From Pseudomonadota bacterium (GTDB lineage Bacteria > Pseudomonadota > Gammaproteobacteria > Xanthomonadales > Rhodanobacteraceae): 34,973 bases of DNA. Under the pieces are notes generated by a model that did not search any database, was not told the DNA's origin, and saw only the letters and a program-made list of their open reading frames with translations. Within the stretch, counting starts at the first letter, position 1; each line of letters starts with the position of its first letter. The stretch is taken from positions 1-34,973 of the forward strand of contig JAKAWV010000026.1 in NCBI GenBank assembly GCA_021827205.1, read 5' to 3'. Made by a program: the position numbers and the translations under genes. Below, in pieces: positions 8,156 to 16,030 of the stretch.

Positions 8156-9280
8156 ATGCGGTTGAGAGATGCATTCCTTGTCGGACTCATGGCTGGGGGC
8201 GCATTGGGCGGCTGTGCCACGGCGCCTCAAAAGCCGCTCGGCGTACCCATCGACCTGCATCGGCTCAATCAGGCTCATTATGTACAGGTCATCTACACAC
8301 AGAAGCAATCTGCCAAGGTGACATACCTGAAAAAACTCCCGTCACCGGGCACTGCCCCGGCGCCGATGGCGTGTCGATACGCCAACACCAGACACCAACG
8401 CTGGAACCGCGGGGCTTGGATATGGAAGACCCACGCGCTGCTCGGACATCCCCGTTTCGCAGCAGCCTTCCTGGATAAAGCCCATCGACTCGGATTGGAC
8501 AGGCTCTATCTCTACTTGGAGGGGCCTCTCGACATCTACCGCCCGCTGTTGCATGAAGCGCACGCTTCGGGCATGCGTATCTATGCTCTCACAGGTGATC
8601 CGTCAGACGTCGAGAATCCGAGCGTCGTCTATACCACAATCGATAAGGTGGAAGGCTATAACCGCAGTCACCAGTTGGGCTTCTCTGGAATCCAGTTCGA
8701 TATCGAGCCATATGCGCTTTCCGCCTTTGCGAACCACGAGCAGGCGATTTACGAGCGTTACGTTCATCTGCTCCGAAGCATACGCTCCGATATCAAGGGT
8801 AGGCTGGAATGGGGTGTGGTGGTGCCATTTTGGTTCGACCAAGTTCAGTTGCATCACGAAAGCCTCATAAAACTAATCATGCAGCAGGCTGACAACGTTG
8901 CGGTCATGGCCTACCGCACTCATTATCAGAACATCGTTGAGCTCGCGAACAATAGCCTTTGCGAAGGAGAGGCGCTGGGCAAGAGCGTCTATCTTGGTAT
9001 TGAAACCTCCCCGATTCCTGACGAAACACATTTCATCCTGAGTACCCAGCAAGTGTTGCACTACATCAGCTATTACCAAGGGCGACCCTACCTAAATCAC
9101 AGGATCTCCAGCGCAAGGCCTTTGATTGCGCATTACACCGTGTCCGGATCGGAGATCTCCTTTTATCCAGATGTTGAAGCTGCGGTCCGCGTCACCGCCA
9201 AATGCCCGAAATACGACAGCTTTGCGGGATGGATCATCAACGGATTAGACGAGGGCTGGCATGTCGGCAAAATGCATTAA
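8156..9280 (+). CDS. Glycoside-hydrolase-like lipoprotein of the polysaccharide cluster, 374 aa
   Basis: The start at ATG 8156 gives a lipoprotein signal (MRLRDAFLVGLMAGGALGGC, Cys20 in the lipobox); the upstream in-frame extension to 8057 lacks signal-peptide character. The mature protein looks like a TIM barrel. LGFSGIQFDIEPY (about residues 175-186, with Asp182 and Glu184) matches the beta-4 acidic motif of GH18-like and related hydrolases, and VAVMAYRTHYQN and VYLGIETSP fit later strands of such barrels. The WxxxVVVPFWFDQ segment lies between them. It overlaps the next gene by 20 bases (translational coupling). By position it could trim, or bind, the exported glycan in the periplasm, as PgaB does for poly-GlcNAc, but no deacetylase domain is visible. 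Family-level assignment is inferred from motifs only. Confidence 0.65.
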   Translation: MRLRDAFLVGLMAGGALGGCATAPQKPLGVPIDLHRLNQAHYVQVIYTQKQSAKVTYLKKLPSPGTAPAPMACRYANTRHQRWNRGAWIWKTHALLGHPRFAAAFLDKAHRLGLDRLYLYLEGPLDIYRPLLHEAHASGMRIYALTGDPSDVENPSVVYTTIDKVEGYNRSHQLGFSGIQFDIEPYALSAFANHEQAIYERYVHLLRSIRSDIKGRLEWGVVVPFWFDQVQLHHESLIKLIMQQADNVAVMAYRTHYQNIVELANNSLCEGEALGKSVYLGIETSPIPDETHFILSTQQVLHYISYYQGRPYLNHRISSARPLIAHYTVSGSEISFYPDVEAAVRVTAKCPKYDSFAGWIINGLDEGWHVGKMH

Positions 9281-11555
9281 GACAATTGCCGTTGCGTCGG
9301 TCCTGCTTGCTTTGGGGGCATCCCTGCAGGTTCATGCAGGCACGCATGATTACGCTGCTGCGATCCGGCGAGTCAACCAGGACCTCAAGGCGGGCCGCCG
9401 CGTCGAGGCCCAGACGAAACTGGAGCAACTGCGCAAGACTCATCCGACCAACCCGGAAGTGGCTGCTCTGCTCCTGCAGACGCAGTGCGGGTTGCACGAA
9501 TTCAGCCAGGCGCGAGCGCTGATGCGACAGGTTGGCGCGCAGGCGAAATACGCGGAGCTTGCGCAGGCGATCAATCGCTGTCGGCTGGAGCGGACTTTCG
9601 CCGATGCGGAAGCACTGCTGAAGCGCGGAGACGCGGCGGGAGCAGTCCGGCTGGTGTCGCCCCTGTATCCACAGGGGTCCGACCCGTACCACGCCGGTAT
9701 GATCCTGATGCGTGCCTATATTGCGGAGCATCAAACCGCCAAGGCCGCCACCATCGCAGCGGCCCTCGCTGCGCGCTATCCGTCCGACAAGGGCCTCGCA
9801 ATATCGGCGCTCCAGCTGCAGACGCAGCTAGTACTCAATGAGGCGCAACGTGCGCTGGATACCGGCCAAGCGGCCACGGCCATTCGCTTGGCCGATCTGG
9901 CCTATCGGCATGGCCTCGACTTGTACCGCGCCGGTGTGATCTTGACGCGTGCTTATATCGTCGAGCATCAAACCGCGAAGGCCGCTACCATCGCAGCCGC
10001 CCTCGCTGCGCGCTATCCGGCTGACAAGGGCCTGGCAACATCGGCACTCCAACTGCAGACGCAGCAAGTACTTGATGAGGCGCAACATGCGTTGAAAACT
10101 GGCCATCCGGTTACAGCCATTCGCATGGCGGATCCGGTCTATCTGCACGGTCCCGACGTCTACCGCGCAGGCCTGATCCTCGCCCGCGCTTATTCAGCAA
10201 CACACCAGACGGAACTGACCGCAGCGATCTACGCTGACTTGGCACAGCGATATCCAAAAGATGCACAACTCAACACGCAGGCGACTCAGATCAAGGGCCA
10301 GCTCATTCTGGTTGAGGCCGAGCATCGACTCAACGCTGGTGATGCCGCAGGAGCGATCGTACTTGCGACCCCCTTGTATTCGGACGGCCCCGATCCCTAC
10401 CGTGCGGGCCTGATCCTTGCGCACGCCTATGAGGCAGAGCACCAGCCCGCTAAGGCCATCGCGCTCTATACATCCTTGGCTAAACGCTATCCATTGGACA
10501 AGGGTCTCATCGTACAAGCCGACCACTTGCGGGCGGCGCAGACACTCTCCGAGGCGCGTCGTCAGCTAGCTAGTGGGCACGCCGCGAAAGCGATCCAGCT
10601 CGCCAGCACCATGTATCCAGACGGCCCCGATCCTTATGATGCAGGCTTGGTTCTCGCGCATGCCTATACGGCACAGCGGAACGCTGCGGCCGCAGCGACC
10701 ATTTATGCCGCCTTGGCAAAGCGCTATCCGGCCGACAAGGGACTCGCCGTTGCATCTGTGGTCAATAATGTCCAAGCCGGGAGAGCCACCACGGCTCAGT
10801 CCGAGCTGCAGCAAATGGATGCTGCTCAGCAGAGCGAGGTATTCAGTTCATTGGGCCAAGGAATCAATCGGCTCTATGGGAACTTCGTCACGCTCGATGG
10901 ATCGGCGGCGAGTTCGACTCGCCCCCCCACTGGGGATGATCTTCTTGGCATCCAAGCCGGAACGACCACATCCATCGGAACATTTGTCGCGAGTGCACAA
11001 CAGATCCACCGCTTCGCCCAGGGCGCCGATATGTATGGCTTGGATTACTACACCGGATGGGGTGCAGGCTACTCGGCCGAGGTCTCGTTCGAGCACAGCC
11101 CGAACAACACCATCCTTGCGCGTAACAGCATCGGCCTGGCGTTGTCACGCAGCCTTGGAAGCTTTTCGCTCGATGCCAGCGTGCGTCACCTTGTCTATTC
11201 CAACACTGAAGCCAATGTCTTGTTCGGCGGTGTCGGGCTCCACCCTAGCGCGAACGTGCGTGTGGAAACCGGTCTCTACTATGTCCCTGAGACCAACGCC
11301 TACAGTGTTCTCGTGGCGCCTGAATGGTTTCATGGCGGACAGAATCGAACCTACCTCTATGTAACCGTAGGCCAGACTGGCGAGCAGTTGGCCGTGCGTA
11401 ACGCCATCCTGCGGACGCCAAGTCAAAACGTGACGTTGGGAGAGACGTTCCAACTTACGAACAAGACATATTTGAGCGCTGAGGTGTTCTATGAACACCG
11501 CTCCGGCCTCTACAGCAGGCGCGGGATCTATCTCACGCTGACACGGAGGTGGTGA
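9261..11555 (+). CDS. Outer-membrane TPR/YaiO-like beta-barrel export protein, 764 aa
   Basis: A signal peptide (about residues 1-26, cleavage near VHA-G) leads into a periplasmic alpha-solenoid. Residues 115-509 are five tandem 79-residue units, each holding AIxLAxxxYxxGxDxYRAG and HQTAKAATIAAALAARYPxD or close variants; this is TPR-like. From about residue 575 the sequence turns into alternating beta strands rich in Tyr and Gly (GLDYYTGWGAGYSAEVSFEH to GLYSRRGIYLTLTRRW), ending in an aromatic residue as outer-membrane barrels do, and resembling the YaiO-family barrel. The layout, TPR scaffold plus outer-membrane pore, is that of PgaA, BcsC and NfrA, which guide glycan through the envelope. 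GAGGG at 9251-9255 is the ribosome site inside the preceding gene. The barrel is shorter (about 190 residues) than the 16-strand pores of PgaA or BcsC. Confidence 0.8.
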   Translation: MSAKCIKTIAVASVLLALGASLQVHAGTHDYAAAIRRVNQDLKAGRRVEAQTKLEQLRKTHPTNPEVAALLLQTQCGLHEFSQARALMRQVGAQAKYAELAQAINRCRLERTFADAEALLKRGDAAGAVRLVSPLYPQGSDPYHAGMILMRAYIAEHQTAKAATIAAALAARYPSDKGLAISALQLQTQLVLNEAQRALDTGQAATAIRLADLAYRHGLDLYRAGVILTRAYIVEHQTAKAATIAAALAARYPADKGLATSALQLQTQQVLDEAQHALKTGHPVTAIRMADPVYLHGPDVYRAGLILARAYSATHQTELTAAIYADLAQRYPKDAQLNTQATQIKGQLILVEAEHRLNAGDAAGAIVLATPLYSDGPDPYRAGLILAHAYEAEHQPAKAIALYTSLAKRYPLDKGLIVQADHLRAAQTLSEARRQLASGHAAKAIQLASTMYPDGPDPYDAGLVLAHAYTAQRNAAAAATIYAALAKRYPADKGLAVASVVNNVQAGRATTAQSELQQMDAAQQSEVFSSLGQGINRLYGNFVTLDGSAASSTRPPTGDDLLGIQAGTTTSIGTFVASAQQIHRFAQGADMYGLDYYTGWGAGYSAEVSFEHSPNNTILARNSIGLALSRSLGSFSLDASVRHLVYSNTEANVLFGGVGLHPSANVRVETGLYYVPETNAYSVLVAPEWFHGGQNRTYLYVTVGQTGEQLAVRNAILRTPSQNVTLGETFQLTNKTYLSAEVFYEHRSGLYSRRGIYLTLTRRW
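9603..10787 (+). repeat. Five tandem 237-bp repeats inside the TPR gene
   Basis: Units begin at 9603, 9840, 10077, 10314 and 10551, exactly 237 bases (79 codons) apart. Units 1 and 2 are nearly identical at DNA level over long stretches, for example around 9735-9780 and 9972-10017, indicating recent duplication or gene conversion. Units 3 to 5 are more diverged. Such an array can change copy number by recombination and alter scaffold length. Confidence 0.9.
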
Positions 11556-11557
11556 GT

Positions 11558-12652
11558 ATGCACACTCTGGATGCGATCGTCTTCCCTTATCTTGTCGTCG
11601 TGCTGCTCTGGGTAGTCATTGCCTTTTTCGTTGTGTCGATCGCTGCACTTTTCGTCGGACTCGGTATCCACAAGCGGCACTTGGCGAAGCGCGAAAGCAA
11701 TTACCGGCGACAGATCGAAGCCTACGCCCACGCGATCTCCCAGTTCCGCGAGGGCGATGAGACTTGCCTGCCGAGCGTTGCGGATTTAGACGCCGCTTGC
11801 GCGTTGGGTGCTGCGCTGACGGAAACGTTCCGCGCGCAGGATATTCTGCCTCAGACCGCGCTGCTCGAGGCGATCCGCAACTCTGGAGCGGCGACCTTGG
11901 TCATGGCACACCTTGACGCCAAGAATTGGGGGGAGCGCTTCCGTGTCGTGACCGCACTCGGCGATCTGCGTCTGCCTGAGCTATTCGACAAGCTAGTGGA
12001 GATCGCCCACTCCGAGCCGCATATGTCAGTGTTCGGAAATTGCCTGTATGCGGCGGCTAATTCGGTCTCGCGACCTGACCAGATCAGAACCCTTTTCGAT
12101 CTGATCAACTCCCGCAGGGACATCTCAGCCGGCTATGACGAAGGCATGTTCAGGCTGGCTATTCAGGCGCTGCGTCGTCGCGACGCTCAACTCGAGGCAC
12201 TCGCGGCAGTGCTGCGGCTATGCCTGCAGTCCGCAGAGGCCGACGAGCAGCACCTACTGGCTCTCGTGCTGGCTGTGGGCAAGGAACAGCTTGTCGCATT
12301 CAAGAACGACATGGTCAGCATCGTGCGTAGCCGGGGCAGCGCACGCCTGACGGCGGCGGTGATGCGTGCCGCGCACAGCATGGGCCTATGCGACAGCATT
12401 ATCTCCGAGCATGTCGGATCCACGGACCCCATGCTGAACATTGCGGCGATCCGCTCGGCCGAGTGCTGTGGTTCCGACATCGTGCCGCTCATAGGCAGGG
12501 AACTACGGTCAACGGATTTCAACGTTCGCTATGCTGCAGCGGTCACACTGTCGAAGCTTGGCGAGAACGGACGCAACGAGCTTATCGAGCGGCGCCAGGA
12601 TAGCGATCCTTTCGCACGCGATATGGCAGCCTTCGCACTTTCCGTGGGATAA
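11558..12652 (+). CDS. Membrane-anchored HEAT-repeat protein, 364 aa
   Basis: The start is ATG 11558, three bases after the stop of the TPR/barrel gene, with GGAGG at 11545-11549; two in-frame GTG codons at 11549 and 11552 are less likely. Residues about 7-34 form one strong membrane helix (PYLVVVLLWVVIAFFVVSIA), followed by positive charge (HKRHLAKRESNYRRQ), which places the rest in the cytoplasm. The remaining 320 residues are helical pairs of HEAT type, e.g. VVTALGDLRLPELFDKLVEI, MLNIAAIRSAECCGSDIVPL and NVRYAAAVTLSKLGENGRNE. HEAT solenoids bind proteins. Its position directly before the glycosyltransferase suggests that it docks on the synthase or regulates it. No PilZ, GGDEF or EAL motif is seen. 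Confidence 0.8.
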   Translation: MHTLDAIVFPYLVVVLLWVVIAFFVVSIAALFVGLGIHKRHLAKRESNYRRQIEAYAHAISQFREGDETCLPSVADLDAACALGAALTETFRAQDILPQTALLEAIRNSGAATLVMAHLDAKNWGERFRVVTALGDLRLPELFDKLVEIAHSEPHMSVFGNCLYAAANSVSRPDQIRTLFDLINSRRDISAGYDEGMFRLAIQALRRRDAQLEALAAVLRLCLQSAEADEQHLLALVLAVGKEQLVAFKNDMVSIVRSRGSARLTAAVMRAAHSMGLCDSIISEHVGSTDPMLNIAAIRSAECCGSDIVPLIGRELRSTDFNVRYAAAVTLSKLGENGRNELIERRQDSDPFARDMAAFALSVG

Positions 12653-12655
12653 ACC

Positions 12656-14107
12656 ATGTTCCTGTCTCTGCTCTCACTTGCCAACACCCTGCTTTGCTTC
12701 CAGGTGCTTGTGCTGCTGATCTTCCTGATCATCAACGGCAGCTACACCTATGTCACGATCTTTGCTTTCCAGCATTTGCGAAAATCAGTCGACGCAAAGC
12801 CCGATCTCGCTCAGCTATTGGCCTTGACGAAATCGGCCAACATGCGCCCAATATCAATCGTGGTCCCTGCCTACAACGAACAAGTCACTATCCTCGACAC
12901 CGTGCTCGCCGCGACCCGGATCAACTATCCGGAGTTCGAAATCCTGATCGTTAATGATGGATCAACTGACGAGACTCTGCAGCGGCTGATCGAATTCTTC
13001 GATATGGTCCCGATCGCGCGCCCCGCGCGCATGCTCGTCGACACGACGCCATCGCGCGGAGTCTATGTTTCCAGGCGCAACCCGAATCTCTGGGTCATCG
13101 ACAAGGAGAACGGCGGCAAGGCGGACGCGCTCAACACGGGCCTCAACTTCAGTCGCTATCCGCTGTTTTGCGCTATCGATGCCGACTCGATCATTGATCC
13201 TGATGCACTCCTTCGCATGGGTCACCAGTTCCTCATCAATCGGGAACTGATTGCTGCAGGTGGCTCCGTTCGGGTTCTCAACGGCTGCGTCGTGGAGGAC
13301 TCGCGGGTCACACGGGTTCGTTCGCCGCGCAGCATTCTCGCCAATATCCAAATCGCGGAATACCTCCGCAGCTTCATGGCGGGGCGGGTCGCCCTCAGCG
13401 AATACGACAGCCTGCTGATCATCTCTGGCGCGTTCGGGATCTTCAGGAAAGACCTCATGCTCGCCATAGGGGGATTTCGAAAGACGGTCGGTGAAGACAT
13501 GGACCTCGTACTGCGGTTGCACCGTTATTGCGTCGATCATGATATCAAGTACAAGGTTTATTTCGTCTCCGAACCGGTCTGCTGGACTCAGGTTCCCAGT
13601 GACGTTTTCTCTCTGCTGCACCAACGTAATCGCTGGCAACGAGGGCTGGTCGACAGCATCTGGCATAACCGCGTGATGCTCTTCAATCCCAAGTATGGGA
13701 AGGCGGGCACCGTTGGCATGCCTTTCTTTCTTTTCATCGAGCTCTTTGGTCCGCTGATGGAGTTCATCGGCTATATCAGTTTCATCCTGTTCTTCATCTT
13801 CAACATGCTGAATCCAGTTTTCGCGTTATTGTTTTTCATGATTTCGATCCTATGGGGCATGTGGCTCAATACTGCAGCAGTGACGCTCGACAATTTCGTC
13901 CAGCACAAATATGAAAGCCTATTTGATTCCTACAAGATCGCGATCCTCGGATCCTTCGAATACATCGGCTATCGACAACTCGTCGCAGTGGAGCGATTGA
14001 TTTCGACTTTTCAGGTCACCCGCACGCATTGGGGCAAGGCTGAACGTAAAGATCTTACCAATGAAGACAAAACAAATGCGATTAAACCCTGGGATATTGA
14101 TAAGTAA
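12656..14107 (+). CDS. Processive family-2 glycosyltransferase (PgaC/NodC-like), 483 aa
   Basis: This is an inner-membrane polysaccharide synthase. One N-terminal membrane helix (about residues 8-36) is followed by a cytoplasmic GT-A domain with VVPAYNEQ (69-76), VNDGSTDE (99-106), the metal and nucleotide-binding DAD at 175-177, the acceptor and catalytic ED at 280-281 in VGEDMDLVLRLHR, and QRNRW at 323-327, the QxxRW signature of processive enzymes such as cellulose, chitin, hyaluronan and PNAG synthases. C-terminal membrane helices (about 353-410) would form the translocation channel. There is no C-terminal PilZ domain. It starts 3 bases after the HEAT gene and its end overlaps the phosphatase-like gene by 47 bases. 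The sugar it polymerises cannot be read from the sequence; the fold family suggests a beta-linked hexose or hexosamine. Confidence 0.9.
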   Translation: MFLSLLSLANTLLCFQVLVLLIFLIINGSYTYVTIFAFQHLRKSVDAKPDLAQLLALTKSANMRPISIVVPAYNEQVTILDTVLAATRINYPEFEILIVNDGSTDETLQRLIEFFDMVPIARPARMLVDTTPSRGVYVSRRNPNLWVIDKENGGKADALNTGLNFSRYPLFCAIDADSIIDPDALLRMGHQFLINRELIAAGGSVRVLNGCVVEDSRVTRVRSPRSILANIQIAEYLRSFMAGRVALSEYDSLLIISGAFGIFRKDLMLAIGGFRKTVGEDMDLVLRLHRYCVDHDIKYKVYFVSEPVCWTQVPSDVFSLLHQRNRWQRGLVDSIWHNRVMLFNPKYGKAGTVGMPFFLFIELFGPLMEFIGYISFILFFIFNMLNPVFALLFFMISILWGMWLNTAAVTLDNFVQHKYESLFDSYKIAILGSFEYIGYRQLVAVERLISTFQVTRTHWGKAERKDLTNEDKTNAIKPWDIDK

Positions 14108-14627
14108 AACCATCGGCCTGCTACTACGGTTGATGCTGTTCGGGGTCATCCTGGCGACTCCGGGGTATCTTTTTCTCTCGAATTTCGCAGTTTTTGAGCC
14201 CTTCTTGTTTCCTTTGCATTATTTGCAAGGTAACGTACGACATGTTAGCAAACACATCATAGTCGGGCCATACCCCGACTATGGGCTACTTGCAAACCTA
14301 CACAAACGTGGAGTTAAGATTATCATCTCATTGCTAGACCCGCGACTGATCTACGAGAACTCCCTTATCCATCGTGAAGACCTTCTTGCACAGCAGCTAG
14401 GTATTAAGGAATACAACTTTCCCATGAACAGTGGGCAGCCGCCCTCAAGCCCCCTAAATGCCGCAGCACTGCATGATATCGAAAAGATTATTGCAATTAA
14501 TCCAAGAACGACGGTCTACATTCATTGTTATCTTGGAAAGCATCGTGTGGGTGACGTGGTAACCATGCTGGACAGCGAGCCGGGGCATGCAGCCTTGGGT
14601 GCTCTGGCGTCCACCCATCATTCATGA
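14061..14627 (+). CDS. Membrane-anchored PTP/dual-specificity phosphatase-like protein, 188 aa
   Basis: A hydrophobic segment (about residues 17-42, LLLRLMLFGVILATPGYLFL) anchors the protein. The remainder has the fold pattern of cysteine phosphatases: HIIVGPYPDYGLLANLHKRG near the start of the domain, IKEYNFPMNSGQPP for the general-acid loop region, and the P-loop IHCYLGKHR (Cys156, Arg162), a full H-C-X5-R signature. Only 26 residues follow the P-loop, fewer than in most family members, and the last part (PGHAALGALASTHHS) is not obviously phosphatase-like, so the C-terminus may be truncated. The gene overlaps the glycosyltransferase gene by 47 bases in another frame, and its DNA is A+T-richer than its neighbours. 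The substrate could be a phosphoprotein or a phosphorylated lipid or sugar; this is inference. Confidence 0.7.
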   Translation: MKTKQMRLNPGILISKTIGLLLRLMLFGVILATPGYLFLSNFAVFEPFLFPLHYLQGNVRHVSKHIIVGPYPDYGLLANLHKRGVKIIISLLDPRLIYENSLIHREDLLAQQLGIKEYNFPMNSGQPPSSPLNAAALHDIEKIIAINPRTTVYIHCYLGKHRVGDVVTMLDSEPGHAALGALASTHHS

Positions 14628-14804
14628 TACTCGCTGGCGGAGCATGGGATATAGAGCGAGGGCAACGTATAGGACTTCGTCATGACTACGGCACGATCGA
14701 TTACTAGCCTTTTCCTGGGTACTTGCCCGGCCTCGTTGCGAAAAATTCTGCGAGGATCGGGAACATCTTCAACTGCAGCGCACCACTGAATGTAGAGGTG
14801 ATTT

Positions 14805-15272
14805 ATGGCGGGCAATGCATTCGCGTTGGGCGGTCTCGGATCAGGAGAAGTCATCGTCCTCATCCTGTTTTCGCTCGTGTTTGGAGCCTTTTTTTTGATG
14901 CTTTCGTTTCGTATCTTGGAAAGATATACGCCTTTTTTTGGCAACGCTCTGCTGACTATGTTTGCAAGCTTCGCGGCGCTTGTACTCATAGATTTTGTAT
15001 TGGGACTTGCGCTCCGCCACATTCCCGATGTTGGCGTGCCGCTTCTCTGGGTGATCAATCTCGCGGTCATGTTCTGGATCGTGAAACTGACGCAGCGGCG
15101 GCCTGATGGCCGAAGTCTCACCTATGTTCGTGCGAGTGTCATCACCCTGGGCTCCTTCGTTTTCGAATTTGTTGTGCTTGTGTTGGTGTGGCTGATCATT
15201 CATTACGCCATTCGACCCGAATTGGCAGGTGCTGTTCACTTAAGAGCAGTTGGATCACGCCTGAATCCATGA
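14805..15272 (+). CDS. Small four-helix membrane protein, unknown, 155 aa
   Basis: I do not recognise the family. ATG 14805 is preceded by AGAGGTGA at about 14792-14799. Four hydrophobic stretches are visible: VIVLILFSLVFGAFFLMLSF, LLTMFASFAALVLIDFVLGL, GVPLLWVINLAVMFWIV and a last one around residues 116-140 (FVFEFVVLVLVWLIIHYAI). Short charged loops connect them. It follows the polysaccharide cluster by 177 bases on the same strand and may be co-transcribed, but nothing else ties it to that pathway. Confidence 0.6.
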   Translation: MAGNAFALGGLGSGEVIVLILFSLVFGAFFLMLSFRILERYTPFFGNALLTMFASFAALVLIDFVLGLALRHIPDVGVPLLWVINLAVMFWIVKLTQRRPDGRSLTYVRASVITLGSFVFEFVVLVLVWLIIHYAIRPELAGAVHLRAVGSRLNP

Positions 15273-15441
15273 GCCGCTATGTCTCGCGATAGAACCCCTT
15301 CAACGATCGACTCAACCTTCGGGAATCTCTCGAAACCCCGCAGGCACGGAAAACCTGATAAAATATAGGGTTCTCTCTCGTCCGGTGTGGTCGACTTCCG
15401 CCTGACTTGCCCTGCTCGCAGCTTGCCGCCACGCTTCGCTG

Positions 15442-15645
15442 ATGGAAATCCTCTTCACTCAAGCTCTCGGGCTCAGCTCGCCGTGGCGCGTGGTCAGCGT
15501 CGACTTCCGTCCTGCCGAAGGCGTCATCGCCTTCCAGATCGACAACACGGCCAAGCGGCTGGCTTGCCCGGCCTGTGGTGCGGCCGATCAACCGATTCAT
15601 GACCGACTGCCGCGCACCTGGCGGCATCTGAACTTCTTCCAGCTC
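15442..15645 (+). pseudogene. N-terminal fragment of an ISL3-family transposase
   Basis: The frame opens MEILFTQALGLSSPWRVVSV and contains the zinc-finger-like RLACPACGAADQPIHD and then RTWRHLNFFQ, the characteristic start of ISL3 transposases. After NFFQ the similarity ends and the frame runs on into antisense of the neighbouring antitoxin gene. The whole catalytic part is missing. gggttctctctcgtcc at about 15369-15384 may be the terminal repeat of the same element. Confidence 0.75.
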
Positions 15646-15667
15646 TGCAAGCCTCATCGATTGAGGA

Positions 15668-16030
15668 TCACCCAACGAAGCCTGCCGAGATCGATTCGAG
15701 GTAGGACACCACGGCCTCAGTCCGTCCCTCACGGACAAGGTCCAGCGCAGTCTTGTGGCGGAAGGCCGGCACCGGCTCGTTGCGCATCCAGCTCAGCGCC
15801 ACGTCGCGATTACCGAACGCCTCGGTCGCTGCGGACAGCACGCGCAGGATCGACCGCAGGAGCGTCTGCACCTTCTCTGACTGCGGGCGGGAAGTCAGCG
15901 TGTTGCGGTGGACGTGTGCGCTGTCTGCCAGATCCTGCAGTTGCAGGGACAAGGTGCGTGCGACCTTGGCCGGCGACAGGAAGGGGGAGTCCAGCTTGTC
16001 CTGGAAAGCGGTGATCTGCATGGCGTTCAT
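15668..16030 (-). CDS. Orphan MbcA/ParS/Xre-type antitoxin, 120 aa
   Basis: The C-terminal half (AATEAFGNRDVALSWMRNEP and the end EAVVSYLESISAGFVG) matches the toxin-binding domain of MbcA/ParS/Xre antitoxins (DUF2384), which neutralise RES-domain toxins that degrade NAD. The N-terminal half (LSLQLQDLADSAHVHRNTLT) is the Xre-like helix-turn-helix. I start at ATG 16030 because GAGGTG lies 4 bases upstream on the minus strand; further in-frame codons upstream to 16138 look non-coding. In such operons the RES toxin follows the antitoxin directly. Here the DNA beyond the stop passes within about 25 bases into an ISL3 transposase fragment on the other strand, and no toxin is present. The gene looks intact but is an orphan. 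Confidence 0.75.
   Translation of the reverse strand: MNAMQITAFQDKLDSPFLSPAKVARTLSLQLQDLADSAHVHRNTLTSRPQSEKVQTLLRSILRVLSAATEAFGNRDVALSWMRNEPVPAFRHKTALDLVREGRTEAVVSYLESISAGFVG

Noticed and set aside
15277-15738. Minus-strand 153-residue open frame
   Set aside because: It is antisense to the ISL3 fragment and has no features of its own; it is not the missing RES toxin.
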